Below, one piece after another: positions 44,165-57,620 of a stretch of DNA of 64,000 nt. The notes below the pieces were generated by a model, which saw nothing but the letters and a program-made list of their open reading frames with translations, was not told the origin of the DNA and did no database searches. Every line of letters begins with the position of its first letter. The first letter of the stretch is position 1. The position numbers and the translations under genes were made by a program. Source of the DNA: Theropithecus gelada (taxonomy: Eukaryota > Chordata > Mammalia > Primates > Cercopithecidae). Location of the stretch: assembly GCF_003255815.1 (NCBI RefSeq), contig NC_037670.1:54675178-54739177 (forward strand), given 5' to 3'.

Positions 44165-47037
44165 TTTGGGAAAAAAAAATAGTGAACAGGAGGCAAGGAC
44201 TAGATTGCAGCTCCCACTCAGAGCAGCATGTGGAGACTCACATCATTAACTTTTGCTCCAGAAGTACCGCAGGAATAAACCAGGAGAGCTGAGAGAATGT
44301 GAAGACCCTCTGAAGGAAGCAAGTTGCTCCTGCAGGACCTGGCAGACAGCCAAAATATTGATAGTGTTCAAGATGTGAAAGTGGGAAAAAGGGATAGTCT
44401 GCCCTTGAACACATACCCTCACTAGGGAACCTGAAGTTCTAGAACATGGAATAAGAAATCTGACTTTACCTGGAGCTGAGTCAGTTTAGAGAGCTGAGCT
44501 ACATACAGAGGTAGAAGAAGCAGGAAAAGCCCTGTGGGCTCTCTGACTCTTCTGGAAAGCCATTTTAGACCTGCCTCAAAGGGGTCCTCGGGGAGGGCTG
44601 CCAGGGGAACTTGGAAAGGACCACAGGGAGAAGGAAACCTCCAGCTGAACTTTCTAACAATTCTAACCAAACTTGAAGTCTCCTGACCAGAAACTCAGAA
44701 AGGGTGTGAATTGGGTGAGCAGACTCCACAGGCAGCAAGGCACAAAAGCCCTGCCTGCTTTTGCAGCTGGGAGACTAGTGGCCAGGGGCAGTCTCTTAGC
44801 TCTGCTCCCTCACTGCCTGGCAGAACAATCGGTGCTCTTGGGGGTGGGGAGCACGGTGGGAATGAGTCTTGCTTTTTGGGTTGCATGAGAGATGGGTGAG
44901 GCATGTAACTGCTGGCTTTCCCCGTCTCCACCACACCCCTGACAACCTGCGTGACACAGTAGAGGCAGCCATAATCCTTTGGGAACATAACTCTATTGAC
45001 CTGGGAACCACACCTCCATTTCCCACTGCAGCTGCAGCAAGCCCCGCCCAAGGAGAGGCTAAGCTCAAACACACCTACCCATGGCCCCACATGATCTTCC
45101 CTCCCTACCCACCTTGGTAGCTGAAAACAAATATCATATATTCTTGGGAGTCCTAGGACCCCACCCATCACCTGATTCTCCCTATACTACCACAGCTGAT
45201 GCTCCCTTGAAAGCACCACCTCCTGGCAAGTGGCCAACCAGTACAAAAATAGTGCATTACACAACCAAAACTAAGGACTCTCACAGAGTCCAATTTATCA
45301 TCTGCTACCTCCACAAAAGCAGGTGTTAATATCCACAGCTGAGAGACCTGCGTTCAATTCACATCAACTCTGTGTGGACAACCCTCAGTACCAGCCTGGA
45401 GCCTGATGGACCTGCTGAGTGGCTAGATCCAGAAGAGAGATAACAATCATTACAGCTTGGCTCTCAGGAAGCCACATTGATAAGAAAAAGGGGAGAGTAC
45501 TACATCAAGAGAATACCCCATGGGACAAAATAATCTGAACAGTAGCCTTGACACTTAGACATTCCCTCGGACATAGCCTACCCAAGTGAGATGGAACCAG
45601 AAAAATAATTCTGGTAATATGACAAAACAAGGTTCTTTAACATTCCCCCAAAATCACACTCACCAGCAATGGATCTAAACCAAGAGGAAATCCCTGATTT
45701 ACCTGAAAAAATAATTCAGAAGGTCAGTTATTAAACTAATCAAGGAGGCACTAGAGAAAGGTGAAGTCCAATTTAGGAAATAGAAAAAAAAAGTACAAGA
45801 AATAAGGGGAGAAATCTTCAGTTAAATAGATAGAATAAATGAAAAACAATTACAACTTCAGAAAATGAAGGACTGACTTAGAGAAAAGCAAAATGTTCTG
45901 GAAAGTCTCAGCAATAGAATCAAGCAAGCAGAAGAAAGAAGTTCAGAGCTCAAAGACAAGGTTTTTGGATTAACCCAATCCAACAACAACAAAGAAAAAA
46001 AGAATGAGAAAAAATGAACAAAGCTTCCAAGAAGTTTGGAATTATTTTAAGTGAACAAAGCTAAGAATAATTGGTGTTGCTGAGGAGAAAGAGAAATCTA
46101 AAACTTTGGAAAGAAAATCCTATCAGATTAAGAACAGATTTCTCAGCAGAAACCCTACAAGCTAGAAAAGGTTGGGACATTATCTTTAGTCTCTTTAAAT
46201 TAAACAATTATTAGCCAAGAATTTTTTATCCAGTAAAACTAAGCTTCATAAATGAAGAAAAGATACTGTCTCTTTCAGACAAACAAATGCTGAGAGCATT
46301 TGCCACTACCAAGTCAGCACTAAAAGAACTACTAAAAAGAGCTCAAAATATTGATACACCTCTTTGAAACACATCAAACAGAACCTCTTTATAGCATAAA
46401 TCTCACAGGACCTAAAAACCAAAAATACAATTTAAAAAAAACAGTTTTCAGGTCACAAACAGCACAGTGAATAAAATAGTACCTTACATCTCAATACTAA
46501 CATTGAAAGTAAATGGCCTGAATGCTCCACTTAAAAAATACAGAATTGAAGAATTGATAAGAATTCACCAACCAATTATCTGCTGCCTTTGAGAGACTCA
46601 TCTAACATAAGGATTCACATAAAACTTAAGGTAATGGAGTGGAAGAAAACATTCCATGCAAATAGACACCAAAAGCAAACAGGAGTAGCTATTTTTATAT
46701 CAGACAAAGCAAACTTTAAAGCAATAGCAGTTAAAGAAGACAAAGAGGGACATTTTATCATAATAAAAGGCCTTGTCCAACAGAAAAATATCACAATCTT
46801 AAATACATATATGCATCTAACACTGGAGCTCCCAAATTTATAAAACAATTACTACTAGACCTAAGAAATGAGAGAGACAGTAACACAATAGTGGAAAATT
46901 TTAATATTCCACTGACAGCACTAGACAGTTCATCAAGACAGCAAGTCAACAAAGAAACAATGGACTTAAACTATACCCTAGAACAAATGAGCTTAACAGA
47001 TACTTACAGAACATTCTAACCAAGAACTGCAGAGAGA

Positions 47038-47038
47038 A

Positions 47039-47091
<53 letters not shown>

Positions 47092-47210
47092 TAGAGATGG
47101 GGTTTCACCATGTAAGCCATGCTGGTCTCAAACTCCTGACCTCAAGTGATCTGCCCACCTCAGCCTCCCAAAGTGTGGGAATTACAGGTGTGAGCCACAA
47201 GGCCCAGCCT
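47038..47210 (-). repeat. (AT)n tract plus antisense Alu fragment inside L1
   Basis: An A run and (AT)n tract at 47039-47087 precede 'gtagagatggggtttcaccatg...gtgagccacaaggcccagcc', the 5' half of an Alu in reverse. Confidence 0.85.
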
Positions 47211-49411
47211 ACAGATGCAAAAGGTCTTAACAAAATACTAGCTAACCAAATCAAACAACATATTTTAAAAAAATCCACTATAATCAAGTAGGTTTTATAC
47301 CAAAGATTCATGGATGGTTTAACATGTAGAAGTCACTAAATGTGATATACCACATAAACAGAATTAAAACAAAAAGTCACGATTATCTCAATAGATGCAG
47401 ATAAAACATCTGACAAAATTCCAGGATCCCTTTATGATTAAAACCCTCAGCAAAATTGGCATACCAGAGACATATTTTAATGTAATAAAAGCCATCTATG
47501 ACAAATCTACTGCCAACATAATACTGAATGGGGAAAAGTTGAAAGCATTTTTCTCTGAGAACTGGAACAAGACAAAAATGTCCAGTCTCACCATTTGCAT
47601 TCAACATAGTACTGAAAGTCCTACCCAAAGCAGTCAAACAAGAGAAAGAAATAAAGGGCGTCCAAATTGGTAAAGAGGAGCTCAAACTGTAATTTTTTCC
47701 TGATGATATAATTGTATACCTAGAAAGCACTAAAGACTCCTCCAAAAATCTCCTAAAACTGATAAATTCAACAAAGTTTCAGAATACAAAATCAATGTAC
47801 ACAAATCAGTAGCTCTGCTATACACCAACAGCAACCAAGCTGAAAATCAAATTAAGACTTCAACCCCTTTTATAATAGTTGCACAAAAAGAAAAAAAAAA
47901 TTACTTAGGAATATACCTAACCACGAAGGTGAACCATCTCTATGAGAAAAACTACAAAACACTGCTGAAAGAAATTACAGATGACATAAGCAAATGAAAA
48001 TATATACCTACTCATGGATGGGTAGAATCAATATTGTGAAAATGACCATAATGCCAAAAGCAATCTACAAATTACACACAATTGCCATCAAAATACTATC
48101 ATTATTCTTCACAGAACTATAAAAAACAATCCTACAATTCATATGGAACCAAAAAAGAGCTTGCATAGCCAAAGCAAGACTAACCAAAACCAACAAATCT
48201 GAAGGCATCACATGACCTAACTTCAAACTACACTATAAGGCCACAGTCACCAAAACAACATGGTACTGGTATAAAAAACAGGCACGTAAGCCAACGGAAC
48301 AACATGGAGAACCCAGAAATACACTCAAATACTTACAGCCAACTGATCTTTCACAAAGCAAACAAAAACATAAAGTGGGAAAAGGACACCCTATTCAACA
48401 AATGCTGTTGGGGTAATTGGCAAGCCACATGTAGAAGAATACAACTGGGTCCTCATCTCCCACCTTATATAAAAATCAACTCAAGATGGATCTAAGACTT
48501 AAATCTAAGATCTAAGACCTAAAACTATAAACAAAAACCCACAGAGTGGGAGGAAATTTTCAAAATTTATACATCTGATGAAGGACTGAGATCCAGAATC
48601 TACAATGAATTCAAACAAATTAGCATAGAAAAAACAATCTCATTGAAAAGTGTGCTAAAAACACGAAGAGACAATTCTCAAAAGAAGATATAAAAATGGC
48701 CAGCAAACCTATGAAAAAAACAGGGAAATGCAAATCCAAACTACAATGTGATACCACCTTACTCCCACAAGAATTGCCATAATCAAATAATCAAAAAATA
48801 ATAAATGTTCATGTGGATGCAGTGAAAAGGGAACACTTCTACACTGCTGGTGGGAATCTAAACTAGCACAACCACTATGGAAAAGAGTGTGGAGATGCTT
48901 TAAAGAACTAAAGGTAGAACTACCATTTGATCCACCAATCCCACTACTGGATGTCTACCCAGAGCAAAAAAAGATATCATACAAAAAAGATACTTGCACA
49001 TGCATGTTTATAGCAGAATGATTTGCAGTTGCAAAAATGTGAAACAAACCTAAATGACCATCAATCAATGAGCAAACAAAGGAACTGTAGTATACATATG
49101 ATGGAATACTAATCAGCTATAAAAAGGAATGAATTAATGTAATTCACAGCAGCCTAGATAGGACTGAAGACTATTATTCTAAGTGAAGTAACTCAGGAAT
49201 GGAAAACCAAACATCATATGTTTTCACTCACAAGTTGGAACTAAGTTATGAGTATGTAAAGGCATGAAAATGACACAATGGATGGTGGAGACTCAGAAGG
49301 GAATGTTGGCAAGGAGGTGAGAGATAAAACACTACAAATTGGGTTAAGTGTACACTGCTTGGGTGATGAGTGCACCAAAATCTCACAAATCACCACTAAC
49401 AAACTTACTCA

Positions 49412-49719
49412 GCCGGGCACGGTGGCTCACACCTGTAATCCCAACACTTTGGGAGGCTGAGGTAGGCAGATCACGAGGTCAGGAGTTCCAGACCAGCCTG
49501 ACCAACATGGTGAAACCCCATCTCTACTAAAAATACAGAAATTAGCCGGGCATGATGGCTTGCACCTGTAATCTCAGCTGCTCAGGAGGCTGAGGCAGGA
49601 GAATCGCTTGAACCCGGGAGGCAGAGGTTGCAGTGAGCCAAGATTGCGCCACTGTATTCCAGCCTTGGTGACACAGCGAGACTCCATCTCAAAAAAACAA
49701 AAAACAAAACAAAAACACA
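49412..49719 (+). repeat. Alu SINE with TSD inside the L1 3' UTR
   Basis: A full Alu flanked by aaacttactca on both sides (49401-49411 and about 49722-49732). Confidence 0.94.
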
Positions 49720-49782
49720 TAAAACTTACTCATGTAACCAAATACCACCTGTTCCCCAAAACCTATGGAAAAAAAAAAAAAG

Positions 49783-50143
49783 ACTGAAGGGGACCTCAGG
49801 GCTCATCCAGACTCACCTTTCTCATTTTGCAGAAGAGAGGTTGGATATAGTGTCAATCTCACCTAGCCTTTAAGAGATCGACTCCAGACCTAAAATCAGA
49901 CCCTCTGACCCCAAGCCCAAGTTCTCTTTAGCTGTCACTCTCTCTCTTCAAAGAACAAGAAAGAATCAAATTGAGAAAGGGAGTGGTAACACCCACACCC
50001 AGATTCTATTCTCCTGGGCACTGCCTTCCCTGTAGGACCTTTTTCATTCCCAGTGCTCATGTTATGCCTAAACCCTGGAAAAATGTGCCCTTTAAATCTC
50101 TGTGCACCCCTGAAACTAGCAGACATTAAAAGTAATAACAACA
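49783..50143. other. Unique sequence, nothing certain
   Basis: The sequence 'gacctcagggctcatccagactc...ttgcagaagagagg' looks like an old transposon remnant, but I cannot name it. Confidence 0.35.
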
Positions 50144-50245
50144 GGTTGGGCACACAGGCTTGTACCTGTGGTCCCAGCTAGTTGGGAGAGTGAGGCGGGA
50201 GGACATCTTAAACCCAAGAGTTCTAGGCTGCAGTGACTTAAAAAA
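50144..50245 (+). repeat. Old Alu monomer-like fragment
   Basis: The string 'ggttgggcacacaggcttgtacctgtggtcccagctagttggg...gctgcagtga' is a diverged free-monomer or AluJ left arm. Confidence 0.65.
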
Positions 50246-50255
50246 ATTTGACCTT

Positions 50256-50549
50256 GGCCGGCGCGGTGGCTCATGCCTGTAATCCCAGCACTTTGGGAGG
50301 TCGAGGCGGGCGGATCACAAGGTCAAGAGATTGAGACCAGCCTGGCCAACATGGTGAAACCCAGTCTCTACTAAAAATACAAAAATTAGCTGGGCATGGT
50401 GGCACGCGACTGCAGTCCCAGCCACTCAGTGGGCTGAAGCAGAACAATCTTTTGGACTGGGAGATGAAGGACCCAGTGAGCCGAGATCACACCACTGCAC
50501 TCCAGCCTGGTGACAGAGCAAGACTCCGTCTCAAAAAAAAAAAAAAAAT
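50256..50549 (+). repeat. Alu SINE, full length
   Basis: It starts ggccggcgcggtggctcatgcc and ends in an A tail. The right arm is diverged. Confidence 0.92.
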
Positions 50550-50599
50550 TAAAAAATAAATTCACCTCAAAATCCCAGGAAATCAAAAGAGAAATAGAT

Positions 50600-51650
50600 T
50601 AGTTCAAATTAAAAAGCTGCTGCATGGAATCTGATACAATCAACAAAATGAGATAACTAAAAAAATAGAGAAAATATTTGCAAATCATACATGTGACAAG
50701 TGGTTAATATCAAAAATACATAAGAAACTCAAACGACTATATGACAAAAGACGATTAAAATGAGTGAAAGTCTTAAATATTTTTCAAGACATACATATGG
50801 TCAAGAGATACATAAAAATGCTCAATATAAGTTATTATCGGGGAAAGGAAAGCAAAAAAAACTGTATAAACTCATTTCTGTTAGAATTACTCTTATTTTT
50901 AAAAATGTGTTAGTCAAGGTGTGAAAAAATGGCAATGTTTGCACACTGTTGGTTTGAATGTGAATGAGGACAGTCATTATGAAAAACAAAATAAAGCTTT
51001 CTCAAAAAAATTTAAAATTAAACCACCATATAATTTTATTATTGGTTATATATCCAAAACAAACGAAATCAGAATGAAGAAACATTTGTGCTTGTTTTTT
51101 GCAACACTCTTCATAATTACCAAAATATAGAATCAGTGGTTTCAACATTTAATGAGTACACAAAGACAATGTGGCATATACACACTTTATATGGCATATA
51201 CACATGGCATATAAAGATGAATGGAATACTATTCATCTTTAAAGAAGGAAATTTTATTATTTTCAATCACATGAATTAACCTGGAGGAAAACATTATATT
51301 TGTCAAAATAAGCCAGGCACAAAGATTATTATTTCATGATTTCACTTACAAAAGGATTCTAAAAAACTTAATCTTATTGAAGTAAAGTGGTGACCACCAG
51401 ACACCAAGTTATTTAGGAGAAAGGAAGGTTTGAAAAGATGTTGATCAAAAAATACATAATTATAGTTAATAGAATAAGTTTAAGAGATTTTTTTTTGTAC
51501 AGCATAGTGACTATAGATCAAAATAAGGTATTTGTAGTTTTGAAAGATGCTGACAATGTCATGTGCTCTTGTCACAAAAATGTTAACTATGTGAGGCAAC
51601 ATACCTAGAATTAAGCATTTGACGATGTATATATACTTCCAAATATTATG
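50600..51650 (+). mobile_element. Old L1 fragment (ORF2 end and 3' UTR)
   Basis: Motifs 'aaaagctgctgcatgg', 'gagaaaatatttgcaaatcatacatg', 'aatgagtacacaaagacaatgtggcatatacac' and 'tgaatggaatactattcatc' follow L1 order. It is strongly decayed. Confidence 0.78.
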
Positions 51651-52032
51651 TTTTACAAAATAAATACACATTTCTTTATTACAGATAGTAATGGTATGAA
51701 AGACACTAAAAGGGCAGGTGTTGCTTATAGACTTCTGACTGGCCACTCTGGGAAAACAATAAACAAGCTTGCATAAAAAATAACACAAAATAGTTTAAAA
51801 GTTGCCATAATCTCCAAAATTTCTCCAGAGAAAATGGCCAAGAAATTGACGACAGGTGAGTAAGAATATAAACTGTAGACTGATCTTCACTCACTAAAAA
51901 AACACACAAGAGAGTGAAATTCCTCTGAGTTGTAATATTAATATGGACAAGAAATATTCCGAATTTCAAATCCACAGATGTCATTTTATTATTTTGCAAC
52001 CTTTAACATTCACACTTAAAAATAAAGGATTC

Positions 52033-52332
52033 AGCAGGGCACAGTGGCTCACGCCTGTAATCGCAGCTCTTTGGGAGGCTGAGGAGGGCGGATCACGAAG
52101 TCAGGAGTTCGAGACCAGTCTGGTCGATATGATGAAACCACATCTCTACTAAAAATAATTAGCTGGGTGTGGTGACAGGCGCCTGCAGTCCTAGCTACTT
52201 GGGAGGCCAAGGCAGGAGAATTGCTTGAAACCAAGAGGCGGAGGTTGCAGTGAGCCGAGATCGCGCCACTGCACTCCAGCCTGGGTGACAGAGCAAGATT
52301 CCGTCTCATAAATAAATAAATAAATAAATAAT
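52033..52332 (+). repeat. Alu SINE, full length
   Basis: A full dimeric Alu ending in an (AAAT)n tail (ctcataaataaataaataaataa). Confidence 0.92.
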
Positions 52333-54864
52333 TATGTGTTGTGCTATATCATAGAATATTAAATTTAAAATTCCTCACTTACCATTAATTCTTAATAGTT
52401 TAATTTCTAAGATGTATTTTCCAGCAAATATTAAATGTGTCACACTTCGTGTGAGAATTTAATTAAATTTTCCTTTTACAGACAGAGAAAAACAATGCTA
52501 AGTTATTTAATCCTCTCATCTGTGGACAGTGTATGCCTTTTATCTTAATTGATCTGAAAGTTATATTGATAAGCAAACTTTCTAATTAAAACAAATTTTT
52601 GAGTACATTAAAAATACCAACTTTCTCATCAAAACCTACAAAGTACCATGTAAAATGACATGGCATGAAGACAACAGTGAGAAAACTGTAGCAATCACAT
52701 AGAAAAAGAAGGAGAAGAGCTGTGATGAATACACAGAAGACACATAATAAGACAAACAAAACTAAAGATAATTAGGAAATAAGAGAAACAGAATTTCTCT
52801 TTAAGTTCAGCAATATTTAGCTTCGCAGCATGGAAAAAATATATTATCTCCACATGAAGAATCAATCTTATTTCTTCACTATTGATATTTTCCCTCTCCG
52901 ACTTGAACTTACAAACTATCTCTAGCAGGAATATTTATGGCTTATGATGGAGCATCTGCTATACAGCAAGCACTGTCATGTTTGTTTGCTGCATTTATAT
53001 ATATAAAAAAATCATGACTTATGAAGCATCCCTAGTTCTTACCTGAACAAATTGGCTCAATAAATATACTTATGTCAATTATAATGAGAACAAAATAAGT
53101 TAAAAAATATAGGCTTATGTAGAATTCTCCAATGGAAAGAACAAAGTGAATGTCCTAATTAAATAAAATATAATACACAATTTTGGAAATATATCTAAAA
53201 ATTATTTTGTGTGCACTAATTTTATAAAAATCATTATTAGTCAACAGCTTACATAATGAATACCTCATAAACTATAAAAGAAAAAATTATGAGACAAGAA
53301 AATTATAGGTCTAGCATGAGTACTAGGCAAGGAAAAACAGAAAATTTTCATGGACAGATTCTGAACCATAAGTCAGAAGATTTTACAGTAATGAATTTTT
53401 TAAAAAGCAGAGTATAGATTTACTTTCAGCATTTTAAAGGTTTTCAATTTCAGTTAATAAGTCACTTATTAAAATTTTGTTTTGTTACAATATTGCTTTG
53501 TTCTTGTGAAAATAGGTACCAACTCATATTCACACAAACATACTTAACCTGCAATTTTCTTTCACCTAAGGTTTATTTTTAGAGTAACATATGTGCATAG
53601 CTAACTCTATGTAAATCAAAACTAAAATTCTGTATGTTTGCAGGCAGAGAGAGACCACATGTTCGAAGAAAAATACGTAATAAATTTTTAAAAATGTTTA
53701 AACAGAACTCAGAATTTTAAGACTCAGGATTTTATTTATACTTGTAAATAACTTTTATGATACTCATAAAAATGACCCTGTAGTCAATAGCAATTTAATT
53801 GTACATTTTAAAGTAAGTAAAAGTGTAGGATGGGTTAGTAGTCCAAAAGATAGATGCTAGAGTTGATAGAAACTTCATTTGCCCTGATCTAATTAATAAA
53901 TTATATGACTGTATCAAAAAATGCCATATATGACATAAATATAAACAGATACTATGTACCCACAAAAATTGAGAAAACTAAGTTTAAATTATCAATAAAA
54001 ATAAAAATTTAACCAATGGGAACAATATTCATTAATTTATTTGCTGTTTGAAGCCACTGGCAAAAGAAATTATTGGAGATGTTAGTCCATGATGTTACCA
54101 AATAGTCTATCGTTACCATCTTTGACCTACACCCTTGAGTAAGGTGGGATAGGTTAAAGTTAGCAGCATAATAACACTTCATTGAATGCACAATGGTCTT
54201 ATCATGTTAAAATTTTTAATTAAAAATTTAACTTTACAATAATCTAAATTTTTTAAGCTGTACTGCATTTTATTACATAAAAGTACGATTAGTAAAATTA
54301 TATACTAACTAAATTTAACTAAAATTATTTTGTTTGGAGTATAATGCAGAAGAATACTACTCTCAACACTTACCTCATACATCACTCAATATTATAAACA
54401 CAAGGAACCTCTCCACTTGGATTTTTATCATGCATCTTATATTGTGATGTCTTTACTCTTCCATAGAAAAATTCAAAACTAATATCCACCTAACAAAAAA
54501 GAATCTCTCATACCTTTGATGCAGCAATAATTGATCACATGCTTTCACTAATGAATGCAATAGGAATGAAGAGCATGAAGTAATTTGAGTTTAATTACAT
54601 CATTATTCACTTTTCATAAATTCTGCAATTTTTTTCAAGGAAAAAAGCATACTTTGAATGTAATTGTAACTCTGCAAAAATATTTCTACTTCTTTTAAAG
54701 TTATATACAAATAATTTATCCACCTACTTTAGTTTTAGGTTATTTTGTATACTCAGCACATTTACTTAGTGCAGTGTTTGAAGTGTCAGTGCCTTAGATA
54801 TTTCTACCGTGAATTCTTTGATACTTACATACTTATTTTTGAATTGTATTTTATATTTACTGCA
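52333..54864. other. AT-rich sequence, nothing recognised
   Basis: About 2.5 kb without a clear repeat or coding signal. It lies downstream of the zinc-finger pseudogene on its strand and may include its former 3' UTR. I can show no polyadenylation or expression evidence. Confidence 0.4.
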
Positions 54865-55408
54865 TCTGAAAAAATATAGTTTAGTATGCATCCCCTGGTG
54901 TTTTCTAAGCTGTAGTTTTTGAAAAATTTTTGAAATGTATTACATTTGTAGTTTTTCTCCGATATAAATTCCCTGATGTTGAACAAAGTTTGAGCAACCG
55001 CTTCTGATACAAAATGTGTACAATAAGATCTGTGATACAAGTAAGGCAGGCACTACAACCCTCTTTATGGTTGTAATGTTTGTCTTCAAAATAAAAACTC
55101 TTTTTTTTACTTTAAAGGCTTATATTGGCTGGGCACAGTGGCTCACACCTGTTATTCCAGCCCTTTGGAGGCAGAGGTGTGTGGATCATTTCAAGTCAGG
55201 AGTTCAAGATGAGCCTGGCCAACACAGTGAAACCCTGTCGCTACTACAAAATACAAAAATTAGCCAGGTGTGATGGCACATGCCTATAGTCCCAGCTACT
55301 CTGGAGGCCCAAGCAGGAGAATTGCTTGAACCCAGAAGGCAGAGGTTACAGTAAGCCAAGATTGCACCACTGCACTCCAGCCTGGGTGACAGACTATTAC
55401 ATAGTCTC

Positions 55409-55447
<39 letters not shown>

Positions 55448-57620
55448 CAAAACACAAAAACAAAAACCTTATACTTTGAGTTTTTGATAGTAATCGAATT
55501 TATAATGCTTTTATTAAGTATTAAGTCTCTAATGTTGAATAAGATGTAAGCACATATTAACGGCTTTTCCACATTCTTTATATCAGTACAATTTTTTTCT
55601 GAAGTATAGATGCTTTCCTGTGCAATAAGGTGTAGGAATTAAGGTTTTGCCATATTCTTCACACTTCTTGGGAGTTTCCTCCAGTATGGATCTTACCTAC
55701 AATCAAGTGTGACAACCATTTAAAGGCTTTGTCACATTCTTCACATTTTTAGAATTTCTTACCAGTATGATTTCCTTTATGTTTAGAAAAGTTGGAAGGT
55801 TTTGTTAAAATCATTGTCACATCTCTCTGGTTTGTAACTTTTTCAGTATCAATTTTCTTATGTTTAGTAAGGTTTGAGAATTGGTTAAAAGTATTACTAC
55901 ATTCTTCATATTTGTGGGGTTTCTCTCCAGTATGAATTTTGTGTAAAAAGGTTTGAAAACTGGTTATTTACCAAATTTTTCACATTTGTGGGGTTTCTCT
56001 CCTGCATGAATTTTCTTACGCGTAGGAAGTTTTGAGGATTATAAGTTTTGCCACCTTCTTTGAATTTCCAAGGTTTTGCTCCAGTATAAATTCTCTTACA
56101 TATAGTAAGGGTTGAAACTTGGTTAAAAGCTTTGCCACAGTCTTCACATTTGTAGGGTTTCTCTTCAGTTTGAATTTTCTTATGCGTAGTAAAGTTTGAG
56201 AACTGGTTAAAAGATCTGCCACATTGTTCACATTTTTAGGGTTTCATTCAAGTATGAATTATCTTGTGTATAGCAAGTTGTGAGAACTGGTTAAAAGATT
56301 TGCCACCTTCTTCACATTTGTAGGGTTTCTCTCTAGTATGAATTTTCTTATGTTGAGTAAGGTTTGAAAGTTGGCTAAAATCTTTGCCACATTGCTCACA
56401 TTTGTAAGATTTCTCTCCAGTATAAATGATCTTATGGGCAGTAAGGGTTGGGGACTTCTTAAAGACCTTGCCACACTGTTCACATTTGTAGGGTTTCTCT
56501 TTACTATGAATTATCTTATGTCTTGTAAGGTGTGAGGACTGGTTAAAGGCTTTTCCACATTCTTCACATTTGTAGGGTTTCTCTCCAGTATGAATTTTCT
56601 TATGTGCACTAAGGATTGAAGATCGGTGAAAAGTTTTTCCACATTCTTTACATTTGTAGGGTTTTTCTCCAGTATGAATTAACTTATGTTCAGTAAGCTT
56701 TGCGGACAAGTTAAAAGATTTGCCACATTCTTCACATTTGTGGGGTTTCTCTCTGCTATGAATTATCTTATGTGTAGTAAGGGTTGAAAACTGGTTAAAG
56801 GCTTTGCCACATTCTTCACATTTGTAGGGTTTCTCTCTAGTGTCATTTTTCTTATGTTCAGTAAGTTATGAAGATAGGTTAAAAGCTTTGCCACATTCCT
56901 CACATTTGTATGGTTTCTCTCCGGTATGAATTACCTGATGTTTAGTAAGGGTTGGGGACTTCTTAAAGACCTTGCCACATTGTTCACATCTGTAGGGTTT
57001 CTCTTCAGTATGAATTATCTTGTGTCTAGTAAGGTGTGAGGACTGGTTAAAGGCTTTGCCACAGTGTGCACATTTATAGGGCTTTTCTCCAGTATGAATA
57101 ATCTTATGTTTAGTAAGGCTTGAGGATTGGTGAAAGGCTTTTCCACATTCTTCACATTTGTAGGGCTTTTCTCCAGTGTGAATTTTCTTATTTTTAGAAA
57201 GGTTTGTGGACCAGTTAAAGGTTTTTCCACATTCTTCACATTTGTAGAAATTCTCTCTAGTGTGAATTCTTTTATGTTGAGTTAGACGTGAACACATGCA
57301 AAATGATTTGTCACATTCTTTACATCTGAAATGTTTATTTTCAGTACGTCTTATCTTGTGTCTATTTGAATTTGAAAATTTATGAATGACTTTTACATAT
57401 TTATTACACTGAAATATTTTGCTCTAGGTAGTTTTTAAACATTGGTCAAGTCCATTATAACTTACTTGGTGTCCCTTACACTCATCCATACTTTTACAGC
57501 TTTTTCTTAACTGTAAATTCTTATGTCCATACTTTCCATATCTGCTCAGTGTCACCTTCTGGAAAGAATCTCTTATGTTCTGCTCTAGCCAAAGGTCTTG
57601 GGCAAAACGAGAACACATAG
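54865..57620 (-). pseudogene. KRAB zinc-finger last exon, ZNF91-like, broken
   Basis: On the - strand a splice acceptor (tttctttcag) ends at 57621, and the exon starts at 57620. It first encodes the conserved spacer of the primate ZNF91-type family. A TAG at 57424-57426 ends that frame. In the same register about fifteen C2H2 fingers follow (84-bp period, linker TGEKPYKC type), then more degenerate ones to about 54870. Further stops lie at 56866-56868 (TAA), 56248-56250 (TGA) and 56236-56238 (TAA); frameshifts occur after 56230. Individual fingers have lost zinc ligands. An Alu (55127-55446) sits among the last fingers. Intact relatives bind DNA and recruit KAP1 through an N-terminal KRAB box; none is seen here. 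A short KRAB-plus-spacer product ending at 57424 is conceivable but unsupported. Confidence 0.9.
55127..55446 (+). repeat. Alu SINE interrupting the zinc-finger array
   Basis: A full Alu with an A tail of over 30 bp. Finger-like sequence lies on both sides (54870-55010 and from about 55550). Confidence 0.92.

Larger units (their letters stand above)
44185..49782 (+). mobile_element. Long decayed L1 element
   Basis: A GC-richer 5' UTR-like part (44190-45350) is followed by an ORF1-type A-rich region (about 45660-46350). Next comes ORF2 sequence, with endonuclease-side pieces near 46590-47010. Reverse transcriptase sequence lies at 47220-48700, where the FADD motif reads F-x-DD near 47700. The 3' UTR ends in an A tail at about 49770-49782. 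Stops and gaps are frequent, and ORF2 is shorter than usual. An antisense Alu piece with an (AT)n tract and a complete Alu interrupt it. The decay suggests an L1PB/L1MA age class. Open frames here are L1 fragments. Confidence 0.88.

Noticed and set aside
44422..45329. Open frames of 70-158 codons in the GC-richer stretch
   Set aside because: The region fits an L1 5' UTR in position and composition. The frames overlap on both strands and lack domains.
47039..47090. Regulatory AT-rich element
   Set aside because: It is a simple (AT)n expansion of an Alu-derived A/T tract.
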